Shown here: one piece after another, positions 23,861 through 32,060 of the stretch
Numbering within the stretch: position 1 is the stretch's first letter
Layout of the letters: each line of letters begins with the position of its first letter
NCBI GenBank assembly: GCA_025356295.1
Contig: JANXUJ010000043.1
Coordinates: forward strand, 1-42,857
Direction of reading: 5' to 3'
DNA from: Cyanobacteriota bacterium
Lineage (GTDB): Bacteria; Cyanobacteriota; Cyanobacteriia; Pseudanabaenales; Pseudanabaenaceae
DNA length: 42,857 bases
Translations under genes and position numbers: made by a program
Notes under the pieces: model-generated
Databases searched by the model: none
What the model was told of the DNA's origin: nothing
What the model saw: the letters and a program-made list of their open reading frames with translations, nothing else

Positions 23861-23902
23861 TTTAATTATCGATTCTCGGCTAGTTCACCATCAAGTCAGG
23901 TC

Positions 23903-24940
23903 ATGATTTTGCGCTCAAAAGCTTGTAAATTTGTTATTATTCTGTTCTTGTCGATTAGCGCATGGCTATTGATCCAAATTCCTGATGCGATCGCCGAACC
24001 GATTAAAACTCCACAAACTTGTCGAGTCGGCATTTACATTACATCTTTACGAGATTTTAAATTTACAGATAAGTCATTTGCGGCTAATTTCCGAGTATGG
24101 AGTATTTGTCCTGCTAAAGTCCTCAAGCCTTTAGAGAGTATGGAGCTTATTAACTCCTTAGAATCTCAAGAACTTTCTAACAGTACACTTGACAAAAAAA
24201 ATCGTTCGGAGTTCTTTTCCACAAAAGATGAGGTTTATTGGTCTCAACGCGATATTAGCGCCGTCTTGTACCAGAACTGGGATGTGCAGAACTATCCATT
24301 TGATCGCCATATTTTAAAAATTTCTTTAGAAGAAAATGCTCTCGATGCTTCTAAATTTATTTATACTCCTGACTTCAAAAATTCTGGTTATCCGCCTGAA
24401 CTGAAGTTAGGAGGATGGAAAATCACTGACTTTAGTTTCCAAGAAGAGAAGTCTACTTATCAAACCACCTTTGGCGATCCAGAGCTAGTTGACCAAAAGG
24501 GAGTTTATTCACGCTTGACGGTGGCGATCGCGATTCAGCGAGTCAAATATGTGAGCTTTTTTAAGCTGACGACAGGGGTTTATGTGGCTTTTGCGGTAGC
24601 GATGTTGTCATTTTTCTATCAAACTGGGAAAGACAATTTTGCGGGACCACGAACGAGTTTGTTGATCGGTTGTTTATTTTCAGCACTCGTGAATATGCGT
24701 GCGCCAGAGTCAGTATTGGGGCGGACAGAGAGTCTAACCCTAGTTGATCAAATTCATATAATTGCGATCATCTACATTTTTACAGCTTCTCTTGCCACAA
24801 TATTTTCTCAATTAACTAGCGAAGTCGGACAAGGAAAGCGCGCCAAGTGGTTAGATCGCCATCTTTTATTTCAGCTTTTCACGATCTCATTTATCGTTCT
24901 TAATGTGATCATTATTTCTTACGCAGCGATCGTTGGCTAA
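23903..24940 (+). CDS. Short pLGIC-like membrane protein, copy 2
   Basis: A 345-residue tandem paralogue of the preceding gene, 42 bp after it. It keeps the signal peptide (cleavage near AIA, residue 31), Cys40 and Cys69 at the same 29-residue spacing, YPFDRHILKI, LGGWKITDF and the M2-M3 joint LGRTESLTLVDQIHI. Divergence is greatest in the loop between the second strand pair (residues about 75-105). Four C-terminal membrane segments are present. Equal length and matching architecture suggest that the two copies make a hetero-oligomer, or serve as accessory subunits for the fusion channel; this is inference. Confidence 0.85.
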   Translation: MILRSKACKFVIILFLSISAWLLIQIPDAIAEPIKTPQTCRVGIYITSLRDFKFTDKSFAANFRVWSICPAKVLKPLESMELINSLESQELSNSTLDKKNRSEFFSTKDEVYWSQRDISAVLYQNWDVQNYPFDRHILKISLEENALDASKFIYTPDFKNSGYPPELKLGGWKITDFSFQEEKSTYQTTFGDPELVDQKGVYSRLTVAIAIQRVKYVSFFKLTTGVYVAFAVAMLSFFYQTGKDNFAGPRTSLLIGCLFSALVNMRAPESVLGRTESLTLVDQIHIIAIIYIFTASLATIFSQLTSEVGQGKRAKWLDRHLLFQLFTISFIVLNVIIISYAAIVG

Positions 24941-24985
24941 AACCCAAATCCAGAAGCGGGCGACTCACGCTTCTGGATTTGGGTT
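24941..24985. terminator. Bidirectional hairpin between channel and LysR genes
   Basis: An 18-bp perfect stem (AACCCAAATCCAGAAGCG and complement) with a 9-nt loop, between the stops of the convergent channel-like and LysR genes. It begins at the base after one stop and touches the other. Confidence 0.8.
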
Positions 24986-25920
24986 CATATATCTTGAGAT
25001 TGAGAATAGACAAGATTGCGTAGCCATATGTGAAAGGGACTATTATTGCTACGCTCAGCCCAAACTTGCATATAGTTATACTCACCCAAATCAATCGGTG
25101 GCTCAAATATAGTTACATTAGCAAAACTCTCAAATAGCAAGGCAATACGGCGAGGTATTGTCAAAACAAGATCGGTTTGACCGACAATAAGTGCGGCTGA
25201 TAGAAAATGCGGCAACTTCAGGATCACTCGACGTTTTACTCCTAGCTCTTCTAACTTGCGATCAACATGACTTTTAAATAATTTATTGGTTTTGGGCAAT
25301 GGTGAGCCTGTAGTCGTGATTAAAGCGTGTGGATAAGCAATATAAGATTTAAGAGTAATCTCCTTTTTAAGAATAGGATGATCGCTTCTGACTATCGATA
25401 CAAAACGTTCCGCAAATAGATTTTGAGTCTTGAATCCCTTAGTTCCATCTAGGTCAAATACTCCTAAACCAAGATCAAGTTTTCCATCTTTGAGCTTCTC
25501 CAAAATGTCGGTATGCGATCCGTAACACTCTATATCGATACAAGGGCTAGAGAGTGCAATTTGCTTGATAACTGAAGGAAGGATCACGGTAGTTCCATAG
25601 TCTGAAGAGGCAATGTGAATTTTGCCTTGAGCAAACTCAGGAACAAAGATGGGTTCTTCAACTAATTTTTTGATATCAAGTAGAATATTTTCGAGAGATG
25701 CTTGTAAAGCGATCGCTCTAGGTGTAGGACGCATTCCCGAAGCTGATCGCTCTAGCAATGGATCGTTAAACATTTTCCGTAATCGCTGCAAGGCATGGCT
25801 AGTCGCTGATTGCGTCAAGTTTAATTTTTCACTAGCTCTAGTGACGTTACTTTCATCAAGTAAGACTTTTAAAATACTTAACAGATTTAAATCTATTTGT
25901 TTAATATCTATTTGATGCAT
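24985..25920 (-). CDS. LysR-family transcriptional regulator
   Basis: A 311-residue regulator. Residues 9-68 are the winged helix-turn-helix (DLNLLSILKVLLDESNVTRASEKLNLTQSATSHALQRLRKMFNDPLLER), and the rest is the effector-binding domain (KIHIASSDYGTTVILPSVI... LDLGLGVFDLD). The signature with NLLxxLxxLLxExxVTRAAxxLxLTQSA belongs to the NodD/LinR-like branch, whose ligands are often aromatic, but the inducer here is unknown. It is convergent with the channel genes and 90 bp from the divergent fluC pair, so LysR custom would make fluC and the downstream chemosensory genes candidate targets. Confidence 0.93.
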   Translation of the reverse strand: MHQIDIKQIDLNLLSILKVLLDESNVTRASEKLNLTQSATSHALQRLRKMFNDPLLERSASGMRPTPRAIALQASLENILLDIKKLVEEPIFVPEFAQGKIHIASSDYGTTVILPSVIKQIALSSPCIDIECYGSHTDILEKLKDGKLDLGLGVFDLDGTKGFKTQNLFAERFVSIVRSDHPILKKEITLKSYIAYPHALITTTGSPLPKTNKLFKSHVDRKLEELGVKRRVILKLPHFLSAALIVGQTDLVLTIPRRIALLFESFANVTIFEPPIDLGEYNYMQVWAERSNNSPFHIWLRNLVYSQSQDI

Positions 25921-26010
25921 ATAAATAATTAAAAATATTCACTTTACAACTAGAAGCAACAATGGTGATACTGGTACAGATATTACCGTTTTTTCTGTTG
26001 TTATCCACTA

Positions 26011-26400
26011 ATGTCAGACATAACCAATGCTGTGGCGATCGCCGCAGGTGCAGTCCCTGGAGCGCTTTCTCGTTTCTATATCACAGAATGGACAAAAACT
26101 CACTTTTGGACAAGATTTCCGATTGCTACATTTGCGATTAATTTTACTGGATGTTTAGCAATGGGTTTCTTTTTTAGAATTTCTCAAGTGATCAAAGGCT
26201 ATCCGACAGAATTAGGTTTACTGATCGGGACTGGATTTTTAGGTTCTTATACTACATTCTCCACCTATGGCTTTGATACTATAACTCTATGGCGTAGTAA
26301 ACAAATGGGTGCAACTGCTTTTTATTGGGCAGGGAGTGCAGTTTTAGGTTTAGGAGCCGTGATTTTAGGAGGAGCGATCGCTAAGCTTTTTGTCAAGTAA
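26011..26400 (+). CDS. crcB: Fluoride channel FluC/CrcB, first copy
   Basis: A 129-residue, four-helix protein that exports fluoride as a dual-topology dimer. Conserved elements: GALSRFY near the N-terminus, NFTGC in the second helix, GTGFLGSYTTFSTYGF (the F- and Na+-site TTFST motif) in the third. It is one of a tandem pair whose members may form a heterodimer. No fluoride riboswitch pattern was recognised in the 90-bp leader. Confidence 0.92.
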   Translation: MSDITNAVAIAAGAVPGALSRFYITEWTKTHFWTRFPIATFAINFTGCLAMGFFFRISQVIKGYPTELGLLIGTGFLGSYTTFSTYGFDTITLWRSKQMGATAFYWAGSAVLGLGAVILGGAIAKLFVK

Positions 26401-26437
26401 TTGAGAGGTTTGAGATTAGTATCACAAAAAAAGCAAT

Positions 26438-26461
26438 AAATTTTTAGGCAAATTTTTAGGC
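26438..26461 (+). repeat. Tandem 12-bp duplication before the second crcB
   Basis: AAATTTTTAGGC occurs twice in contiguous tandem, ending 9 bp before the second crcB ATG. The GG of the proximal copy is the only purine pair near ribosome-site distance. Confidence 0.9.
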
Positions 26462-26470
26462 ATAAAAAGA

Positions 26471-26884
26471 ATGGATTTTTTAAAGAGACGTGATGCATTA
26501 GCGATCGCGATCGGCGCAATTTTTGGAGCATTAAGTCGTTTTTATCTAACTGAAGGAGCTAAAGCTGCTTTTGGAAAAGATTTTGGTTTTTACGGCACAT
26601 TTTTTATTAATGTGTCTGGCTGTTTATTGATTGCTTATATCTTGACTCTAGCAATCGAAAATATTCGGATCATCTCGCCTGAATTGCGACTGATGACGAC
26701 CACAGGTTTTTGTGGAGCGTACACGACTTTCTCGACCTATGGCTTGGAAACAAACACTTTTTTAACTAAGGGCAATATCACGATGATGTTGATTTATTGG
26801 GTTGGTAGTGCGATCGCGGGTATGATTGGTATTCAGATTGGTGTTTTGTTGGCAAGAGCAAGCGCTCAAAAGGGTTTAAATTAA
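26471..26884 (+). CDS. crcB: Fluoride channel FluC/CrcB, second copy
   Basis: A 137-residue partner of the first FluC, with GALSRFY, INVSGC and TTGFCGAYTTFSTYGLE at the same places. The two are clearly diverged, as expected for a heterodimer of fixed opposite topologies. The stop lies only 2 bp before the GTG of the cheW gene, so fluoride export and the chemosensory genes may share a transcript; this could be accidental packing. Confidence 0.92.
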   Translation: MDFLKRRDALAIAIGAIFGALSRFYLTEGAKAAFGKDFGFYGTFFINVSGCLLIAYILTLAIENIRIISPELRLMTTTGFCGAYTTFSTYGLETNTFLTKGNITMMLIYWVGSAIAGMIGIQIGVLLARASAQKGLN

Positions 26885-26886
26885 AA

Positions 26887-27345
26887 GTGCTAATTTTACT
26901 CTTCTATGCGGGGAATGACCTTTACGCAATCGACAGTTCTTATATTGTTGAAGTTATTCCGCGCGTTAGTTTCCGAAAAGTACATCATGTACCCGACTAT
27001 GTGGCGGGATTATTTAACTATCGCGGTGTGATCCTGCCAGTGATCGACCTCTGCCATTTGATCCAAGGAAACCCATGCCGCCCTCATCTCAGCACGCGGA
27101 TCATTATCGTCAAATATCCGCACCAAAACGAGTCGCTGCAATATTTAGGACTGATGGCAGAACGGGTGACGGAGACGCTAAGTATCTCCAATACAGATAT
27201 TAGAGACTCCAATATTCGAGTTGAAGAAGCTCCCTACTTAAGCGGCACAATCGTTGATGAAAAACGAATTATTCAATGTGTTCAGCTTGAGAAGCTTTTC
27301 AGTGATGAACGACATAATTATTTGCTGATGGGTGAAAAAACTTAA
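26887..27345 (+). CDS. CheW-domain coupling protein (WspB-like)
   Basis: A 152-residue single CheW domain starting at GTG. Motifs of the fold are seen: LLFYAGNDLYAIDSSYIVEVIPRV, HVPDYVAGLFNYRGVILPVIDLC and a closing VDEKRIIQCVQLEKLF. CheW-type proteins couple chemoreceptors to the CheA kinase. As the first che gene of the cluster, in front of an MCP gene, it corresponds to WspB of a Wsp-type system. It ends inside a run of tandem TTAATTAAGTTTTT repeats. Confidence 0.85.
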   Translation: MLILLFYAGNDLYAIDSSYIVEVIPRVSFRKVHHVPDYVAGLFNYRGVILPVIDLCHLIQGNPCRPHLSTRIIIVKYPHQNESLQYLGLMAERVTETLSISNTDIRDSNIRVEEAPYLSGTIVDEKRIIQCVQLEKLFSDERHNYLLMGEKT

Positions 27346-27369
27346 TTAAGTTTTTTTAATTAAGTTTTT
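27342..27369 (+). repeat. Tandem 14-bp repeat, hairpin-like with T-runs
   Basis: TTAATTAAGTTTTT occurs twice in tandem, overlapping the cheW stop. With the preceding A-run the first copy makes a 9-bp stem AAAAAACTT / AAGTTTTTT with loop AATT ending in T's, so it may act as a weak or attenuating terminator between cheW and the mcp gene. Confidence 0.8.
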
Positions 27370-27417
27370 CCACTCATCGGCGACCAGACCAGTATTAATT
27401 TCCACCCAACTGACCCA

Positions 27418-29016
27418 ATGCTAAACAACATCACTAACCGTATTATCTTAGGCTTCTCACTGCCGATCATCTTCCTGATTGTGCTGGGAACGCTCCTTTA
27501 TTCAACTACGGCTAACTTAATCAGATTGCAGAATGACTCTAACCTAATCGCCGAAAACGTCAAGGATACAAATGAGCTTGCCTATGATGTTGCGAGGATT
27601 ATCGGCGGTGTCCGAGGATATGTGATCTATCCTAAAGATGCATACTATCGCGGTGTTTATGATAGAGCTCGCGAATCTATGCTAAAAAACAAACAGGATT
27701 TGGCAAAGATAAGTGATCCCAAAGCGCAAGAATTGGTCAATGAGATGTTCCAACTTGCTGATGAATACGATCGCATTGGAGCCAGAACATTCCCTCTCAT
27801 TGATGAGAATAAGTTGGATGATGCAAAACGGGAAATTTTAGTGCTTCGCATTAGCAAACTTGATGATGCTCGTATTAAGCTGCTACAAATCCTGCAAAAC
27901 AAACTGAACGATAATATCCAAGAAGCCGATCGCTCTAAAAACTTAGTCACCCTAGTAATTTTGTTGGGAACTTTACTGGTGACAGTCATCACGATCGCGA
28001 TCGCCCTATGGATTGCTTTACCACTGCAACGTCAATTGCCAAAAGTAGTCCAAGCAGCCGAGCAGATTGCCGATGGTGATTTACAACAAACCATCGAGTT
28101 AAGCAATGATCAGAGCGAAATTGGTAAGTTAATGGCGGCATTTTACAATATGTCCAAAAAGTTGAATTTGCTAGTTCTTCAAATGCAAAAATCGGGAGTG
28201 CAGATTAGTACTTCTTCAACCCAAATCGCCGCCGCAGGTAAAGAATTAGAAGCGACAGTTATCGAGCAACTCGCCTCCACTAATGAGGTGAATGCTACGT
28301 CTAATCAGATTGCGGCAAATTCCAAAGAATTAGTCAGAGTGATGGAACAGGTGGCGCTGATGGCACATTCGACTGCAACTGAGGCAGGTGCGAGTCAAAC
28401 CGACCTAAACCGCATGGGTACGGTCATGCGTCAACTTTCTGATGCGACTACTTCTATCGCCACTAAGCTTGGGGTAATGAATGAGAAGGCGAACAATATC
28501 AATAGCGTGGTGACAACAATTAATAAGGTCGCTGACCAGACGAATTTGTTGTCGTTAAATGCCGCGATCGAAGCGGAAAAAGCAGGAGAATATGGTGCAG
28601 GTTTTGCAGTGGTTGCCCGTGAGATTCGCCGCTTAGCTGACCAAACCGCCGTGGCAACTCTCGAAATCGCCCAGATGATCAAAGAGATGCAGTCAGCAGT
28701 TTCCACAGGTGTCATGGAAATGGATAAGTTTAATAAATCTGTAGTTGATAGCGTTACAGATGTCAGCAAGATTAGCGATCAGGTTGCGAAAGTGATTCAA
28801 CAGGTGCAGGGATTGACCCCACGCTTTGAGCAGGTGAGTCAAAGCATTGAGGAACAATCACAGGGAGCGCAACAAATTAGTGAAGCGATGGGTCAACTCA
28901 GTGAAGCATCGCAACAGACAGTAGATGCTTTGCGAGAAACCAACAGTGCCGTAGGACAGCTTGACGAAGCGGCGAATCGATTACGATTAGAAATTGCTCA
29001 CTTTAAAACTGCTTAA
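27418..29016 (+). CDS. Methyl-accepting chemotaxis protein (WspA-like), first copy
   Basis: A 532-residue receptor. TM1 is at residues 8-28 (IILGFSLPIIFLIVLGTLLY), a four-helix periplasmic sensor follows to about 180, then TM2 (LVTLVILLGTLLVTVITIAIALWIA), a HAMP domain (VVQAAEQIADGDLQQTIE) and the signalling domain. Its hairpin tip reads KVADQTNLLSLNAAIEAEKAGEYGAGFAVVAREIRRLADQTAVATLEI, the form seen in WspA-type receptors. No C-terminal NWETF-type pentapeptide is present, so methylation by CheR would not use that tether. Sensory input is unknown. Confidence 0.92.
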   Translation: MLNNITNRIILGFSLPIIFLIVLGTLLYSTTANLIRLQNDSNLIAENVKDTNELAYDVARIIGGVRGYVIYPKDAYYRGVYDRARESMLKNKQDLAKISDPKAQELVNEMFQLADEYDRIGARTFPLIDENKLDDAKREILVLRISKLDDARIKLLQILQNKLNDNIQEADRSKNLVTLVILLGTLLVTVITIAIALWIALPLQRQLPKVVQAAEQIADGDLQQTIELSNDQSEIGKLMAAFYNMSKKLNLLVLQMQKSGVQISTSSTQIAAAGKELEATVIEQLASTNEVNATSNQIAANSKELVRVMEQVALMAHSTATEAGASQTDLNRMGTVMRQLSDATTSIATKLGVMNEKANNINSVVTTINKVADQTNLLSLNAAIEAEKAGEYGAGFAVVAREIRRLADQTAVATLEIAQMIKEMQSAVSTGVMEMDKFNKSVVDSVTDVSKISDQVAKVIQQVQGLTPRFEQVSQSIEEQSQGAQQISEAMGQLSEASQQTVDALRETNSAVGQLDEAANRLRLEIAHFKTA

Positions 29017-29048
29017 GCCGCTAGATAGGATTACTGATGGAATAAGAG

Positions 29049-30299
29049 ATGGCATTAGTTAAGATTACAAAATTACTCAGCCAAACCATCGGCTTAGATG
29101 CCAATGTGGTCAGCCCTAGTCAGATTAATAGGGCTGCGGAAACTCGGCGAGTCGCCTGTAATTTCCCTGATCTTGATCGCTATTGGGCGCGGTTACAAAC
29201 TTCAGCGACCGAATTAGAAGAACTAATCGAACTAATCATCGTGCCAGAAACTTGGTTTTTTCGTGATCGCAAGCCGTTTGATTATCTCAAAAACTATGTC
29301 GCCTCAGAATATTTGCTCAAGCCTAACCGCAATACTCTGCAACTCCTGAGCGTCCCATCCTCAACTGGCGAAGAGCCTTACTCGATCGCTATTTCTTTGC
29401 TCGAAGCAGGTTTACAACCCAAACAATTTAATATTGATGCGATCGATATTAGTCAGCGATCGCTTACCAAAGCACGGCGCGGTATTTACAGCAAAAACTC
29501 TTTTCGCGGTGATGCATGGCAAGAGCGATCGTATTACTTCCAACAAAGCGAACAAGGTTATGAGCTATCTAAATCTATTCGTGATCTAGTTAATTTTCAG
29601 CAAGGGAATGTGATGACGGCTTTAGCTCTTAATCAAAAGCAATATGACATCATCTTTTGTCGCAACTTATTGATCTATCTCAAACCAGAAGTTTGTACGC
29701 AAGTATTAGCAGCGCTCGACCGCTTACTGGTCGCAGGCGGAATATTATTTGTAGGCGGCTCGGAAACTGGAAAAATCGTTCCCGATCAATATACTTCGAT
29801 TCGTCAGCCTTTCACATTTGGCTATCGCAAGTCCGAAAGCCCTATTAAACAGGCTGTGATCATCAAAAGTTTGCCTAGTATTTCTCCAGATATCCAACCA
29901 ATCAAAAAAACGCATCTATCGACAAATTCAAATCATCAATCCTGCGAAGAACTTGATCTGCGATCGGTGAGAAAGCTTGCAGACGATGGGCGACTAATAG
30001 ATGCGACCACACTTTGTAAGAAATATCTGGAAAAATATCCCACCAGTGCCGATGCTTATGTACTTTTGGGCGAGCTATACCAAGCCGATCATCAAAATTC
30101 TCAAGCAGTAGAAAAAGCAGCACAAAAAGCAGAGCAATGCTTTCAACGCGCTGTTTACCTAGAGCCAAACTCCTATGAAGCATTAATTCACCTCGCTTTG
30201 TTGAAAGAACATCAGGGCGATACAACAGGAGCAAATATCATTAAACAGAGAATTTTGGCTATGCGATCGCGAAACGGAAGCTTAGGAGGGGGAACCTAA
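29049..30299 (+). CDS. CheR methyltransferase with TPR tail (WspC-like)
   Basis: A 416-residue protein: an N-terminal helical domain, a SAM-dependent receptor methyltransferase (ETWFFRDRKPFDYL, LLSVPSSTGEEPYSIAISLLEAG, IDISQRSLTKARRGIY, FCRNLLIYLKPEV) to about residue 270, a linker, then TPR-like repeats (SADAYVLLGELYQAD, YLEPNSYEALIHLALLKEHQGD) at about 335-400. The SAM loop reads VPSSTGEE rather than the usual AGCSTGEE. A CheR with a C-terminal TPR is the hallmark of WspC and related alternative-function systems. It lies between two mcp genes, 32 and 2 bp away. Confidence 0.93.
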   Translation: MALVKITKLLSQTIGLDANVVSPSQINRAAETRRVACNFPDLDRYWARLQTSATELEELIELIIVPETWFFRDRKPFDYLKNYVASEYLLKPNRNTLQLLSVPSSTGEEPYSIAISLLEAGLQPKQFNIDAIDISQRSLTKARRGIYSKNSFRGDAWQERSYYFQQSEQGYELSKSIRDLVNFQQGNVMTALALNQKQYDIIFCRNLLIYLKPEVCTQVLAALDRLLVAGGILFVGGSETGKIVPDQYTSIRQPFTFGYRKSESPIKQAVIIKSLPSISPDIQPIKKTHLSTNSNHQSCEELDLRSVRKLADDGRLIDATTLCKKYLEKYPTSADAYVLLGELYQADHQNSQAVEKAAQKAEQCFQRAVYLEPNSYEALIHLALLKEHQGDTTGANIIKQRILAMRSRNGSLGGGT

Positions 30300-30301
30300 A
30301 T

Positions 30302-32005
30302 ATGTTTAAAAATCAATCAATGCAAGCGCGTCTCCTCTTTGCATTTATCTTCATGGGACTTTTAGTACTGATTGTCGCTTTAGTTGGTCTAAGCGGTAGT
30401 TCTCGTTTAAGCAAACACATCAATACTTTAGCTAAAAACAATGTCCCTAGCATCTCCAGCTTGTGGAAAATCAATGAAGGCAAAACCCAAATCGAATCAT
30501 CAGAACGTGGACTGTTAGATGTCAATCTCAACAAAGTTGGGCGACAGTCGGAAATCGCGCGAATGGATAATGCTTGGAAGCAAATCCAAGAGGGTTTTTA
30601 TCAGTATGAAGCGACTCCTAAATCGAGCATTGAGCAGCAAGCCTATAAAGATTTTTTGGAAAAGTGGAATATATGGAAAAAAGCCCATGAGGAGTTTTTG
30701 AGACTTAATCTCAAATTCGAGAGTGGCCGAGTTGAAAATCCATTAGAAAATTCAGTGGCTAGTGTGATTCCCGTAAACTCAGCACTCAAAGCTCTAGAGA
30801 AACAAGTTGAGCTAAACCGTCAACCATTTACAGCCGCAACTGATCTACTGCTATCTCTGCTAAAAATTAACCAAGATTTAGCTTCAGAGACTGAAAGTGT
30901 ATCCGCTCAAGATGTTTCTCAGGTAGGATTTTGGGCTTTTGTCGCGATCCTGATTGGACCAGGAACGGCGGTCTTATTTGGAATTTTCTTTAGCAATACG
31001 ATCGCTAAACCATTGGGTGCAAAGATTGCAGGCGTAGTTGACATCGCCCACAAGATTTCCGCAGGTGACTTAACCAGCGAGATTTCTCTTGCCGAGCAGG
31101 AAGATGAAGTCGGTCAGTTGCAGAATGTCTTTTATACGATGAATAAAGACCTGAACGCACTAGTTAATCGCATTCAAAAATCTGGCAATCAAATCACCAG
31201 TTCCACCAATCGCATTACTGCTTCGGGTCGAGACCTAGAAGCCACGGTTGCCGAGCAGGTTGCCTCCACCAATGAAGTGTCAGCTACGGCGCATCAAATT
31301 GCCGCAACATCAAAGCAACTCGTAAAAACAATGGAGCAGGTATCGGCTGCTGCGGAACAAACCACGATCGCCGCCGCAAACAGTAAAGATAATCTCCTCC
31401 ATATCAATTTAGTAATGGGGCAGTTATTAGAAGGCACGCAAATTATCTCTTCCAAACTAGAAGTGATGAACGCCCGCGCCAACAATATTAGTCGAGTCGT
31501 GACCACGATCATGATTGTTGCCGACCAAACTAATTTACTTTCGCTCAACGCAGCGCTAGAAGCTGAGAGAGCAGGAGAATATGGCGCGGGTTTCTCAGTG
31601 GTCGCTCGTGAGATTCGCCGCTTAGCCGATCGTACTGCTGTCGCCACTCTAGAAATCGAACAGATGATTAAAGAGATGCAATCAGCAGTTTCGATTGGAG
31701 TGACAGAAATGGACAAGTTTACCGAGTCTGTCGTGCATAGCGTTGAAGATGTGGATCGGATTAGTGAACAGGTTGCAGAAGTAATTCAGCAAGTACAGGG
31801 ACTAACTCCGCGCTTCGAGCAGGTCAGCCAGAGCGTGGATGAACAATCGCAAGGAGCGCAACAAATCAGTGAAGCAATGGAGCATCTTAGTCAAGCCTCA
31901 CAGCAGACCGCAGGCTCATTGCGTGAAACAAATCACGCTCTAGAACAGCTTGATGAAGCGAGTCATAGTCTTAAGACTGAGATTGCTCGATTTAAGGTGA
32001 TCTAA
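30302..32005 (+). CDS. Methyl-accepting chemotaxis protein (WspA-like), second copy
   Basis: A 567-residue receptor: TM1 (ARLLFAFIFMGLLVLIVALVGL), a four-helix-bundle sensor, TM2 (GFWAFVAILIGPGTAVLFGIFFS), HAMP, and a signalling tip VADQTNLLSLNAALEAERAGEYGAGFSVVAREIRRLADRTAVATLEI. The C-terminal half is closely related to the first copy, while the sensor domains are unrelated in detail, so the operon takes two inputs. A strong GGAGGGGG ribosome site precedes the ATG. A GC-rich hairpin follows, before the second cheW. Confidence 0.92.
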   Translation: MFKNQSMQARLLFAFIFMGLLVLIVALVGLSGSSRLSKHINTLAKNNVPSISSLWKINEGKTQIESSERGLLDVNLNKVGRQSEIARMDNAWKQIQEGFYQYEATPKSSIEQQAYKDFLEKWNIWKKAHEEFLRLNLKFESGRVENPLENSVASVIPVNSALKALEKQVELNRQPFTAATDLLLSLLKINQDLASETESVSAQDVSQVGFWAFVAILIGPGTAVLFGIFFSNTIAKPLGAKIAGVVDIAHKISAGDLTSEISLAEQEDEVGQLQNVFYTMNKDLNALVNRIQKSGNQITSSTNRITASGRDLEATVAEQVASTNEVSATAHQIAATSKQLVKTMEQVSAAAEQTTIAAANSKDNLLHINLVMGQLLEGTQIISSKLEVMNARANNISRVVTTIMIVADQTNLLSLNAALEAERAGEYGAGFSVVAREIRRLADRTAVATLEIEQMIKEMQSAVSIGVTEMDKFTESVVHSVEDVDRISEQVAEVIQQVQGLTPRFEQVSQSVDEQSQGAQQISEAMEHLSQASQQTAGSLRETNHALEQLDEASHSLKTEIARFKVI

Positions 32006-32009
32006 GGCA

Positions 32010-32040
32010 AGGATAGGCGGCGCGAAGCGCCGCCTATCCT
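32010..32040 (+). terminator. GC-rich intra-operon hairpin
   Basis: A 14-bp perfect stem AGGATAGGCGGCGC / GCGCCGCCTATCCT with loop GAA, starting 4 bp after the mcp stop and 20 bp before the next cheW. With no U-run it may protect RNA ends or reduce downstream expression rather than terminate. Confidence 0.65.
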
Positions 32041-32060
32041 CAAATAGAGGATATTAAACT

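Noticed and set aside
25921..26010. Fluoride riboswitch before the fluC pair
   Set aside because: The leader has GGTGAT and ACC words, but the ordered pairing and the GAUG...CCU core of the crcB motif could not be laid out.
28431..28769. Minus-strand ORF inside the first mcp (and the like at 31294-31716)
   Set aside because: Mirror image of the conserved signalling tip; the Ser/Ala-rich translation is what antisense of MCP helices gives.
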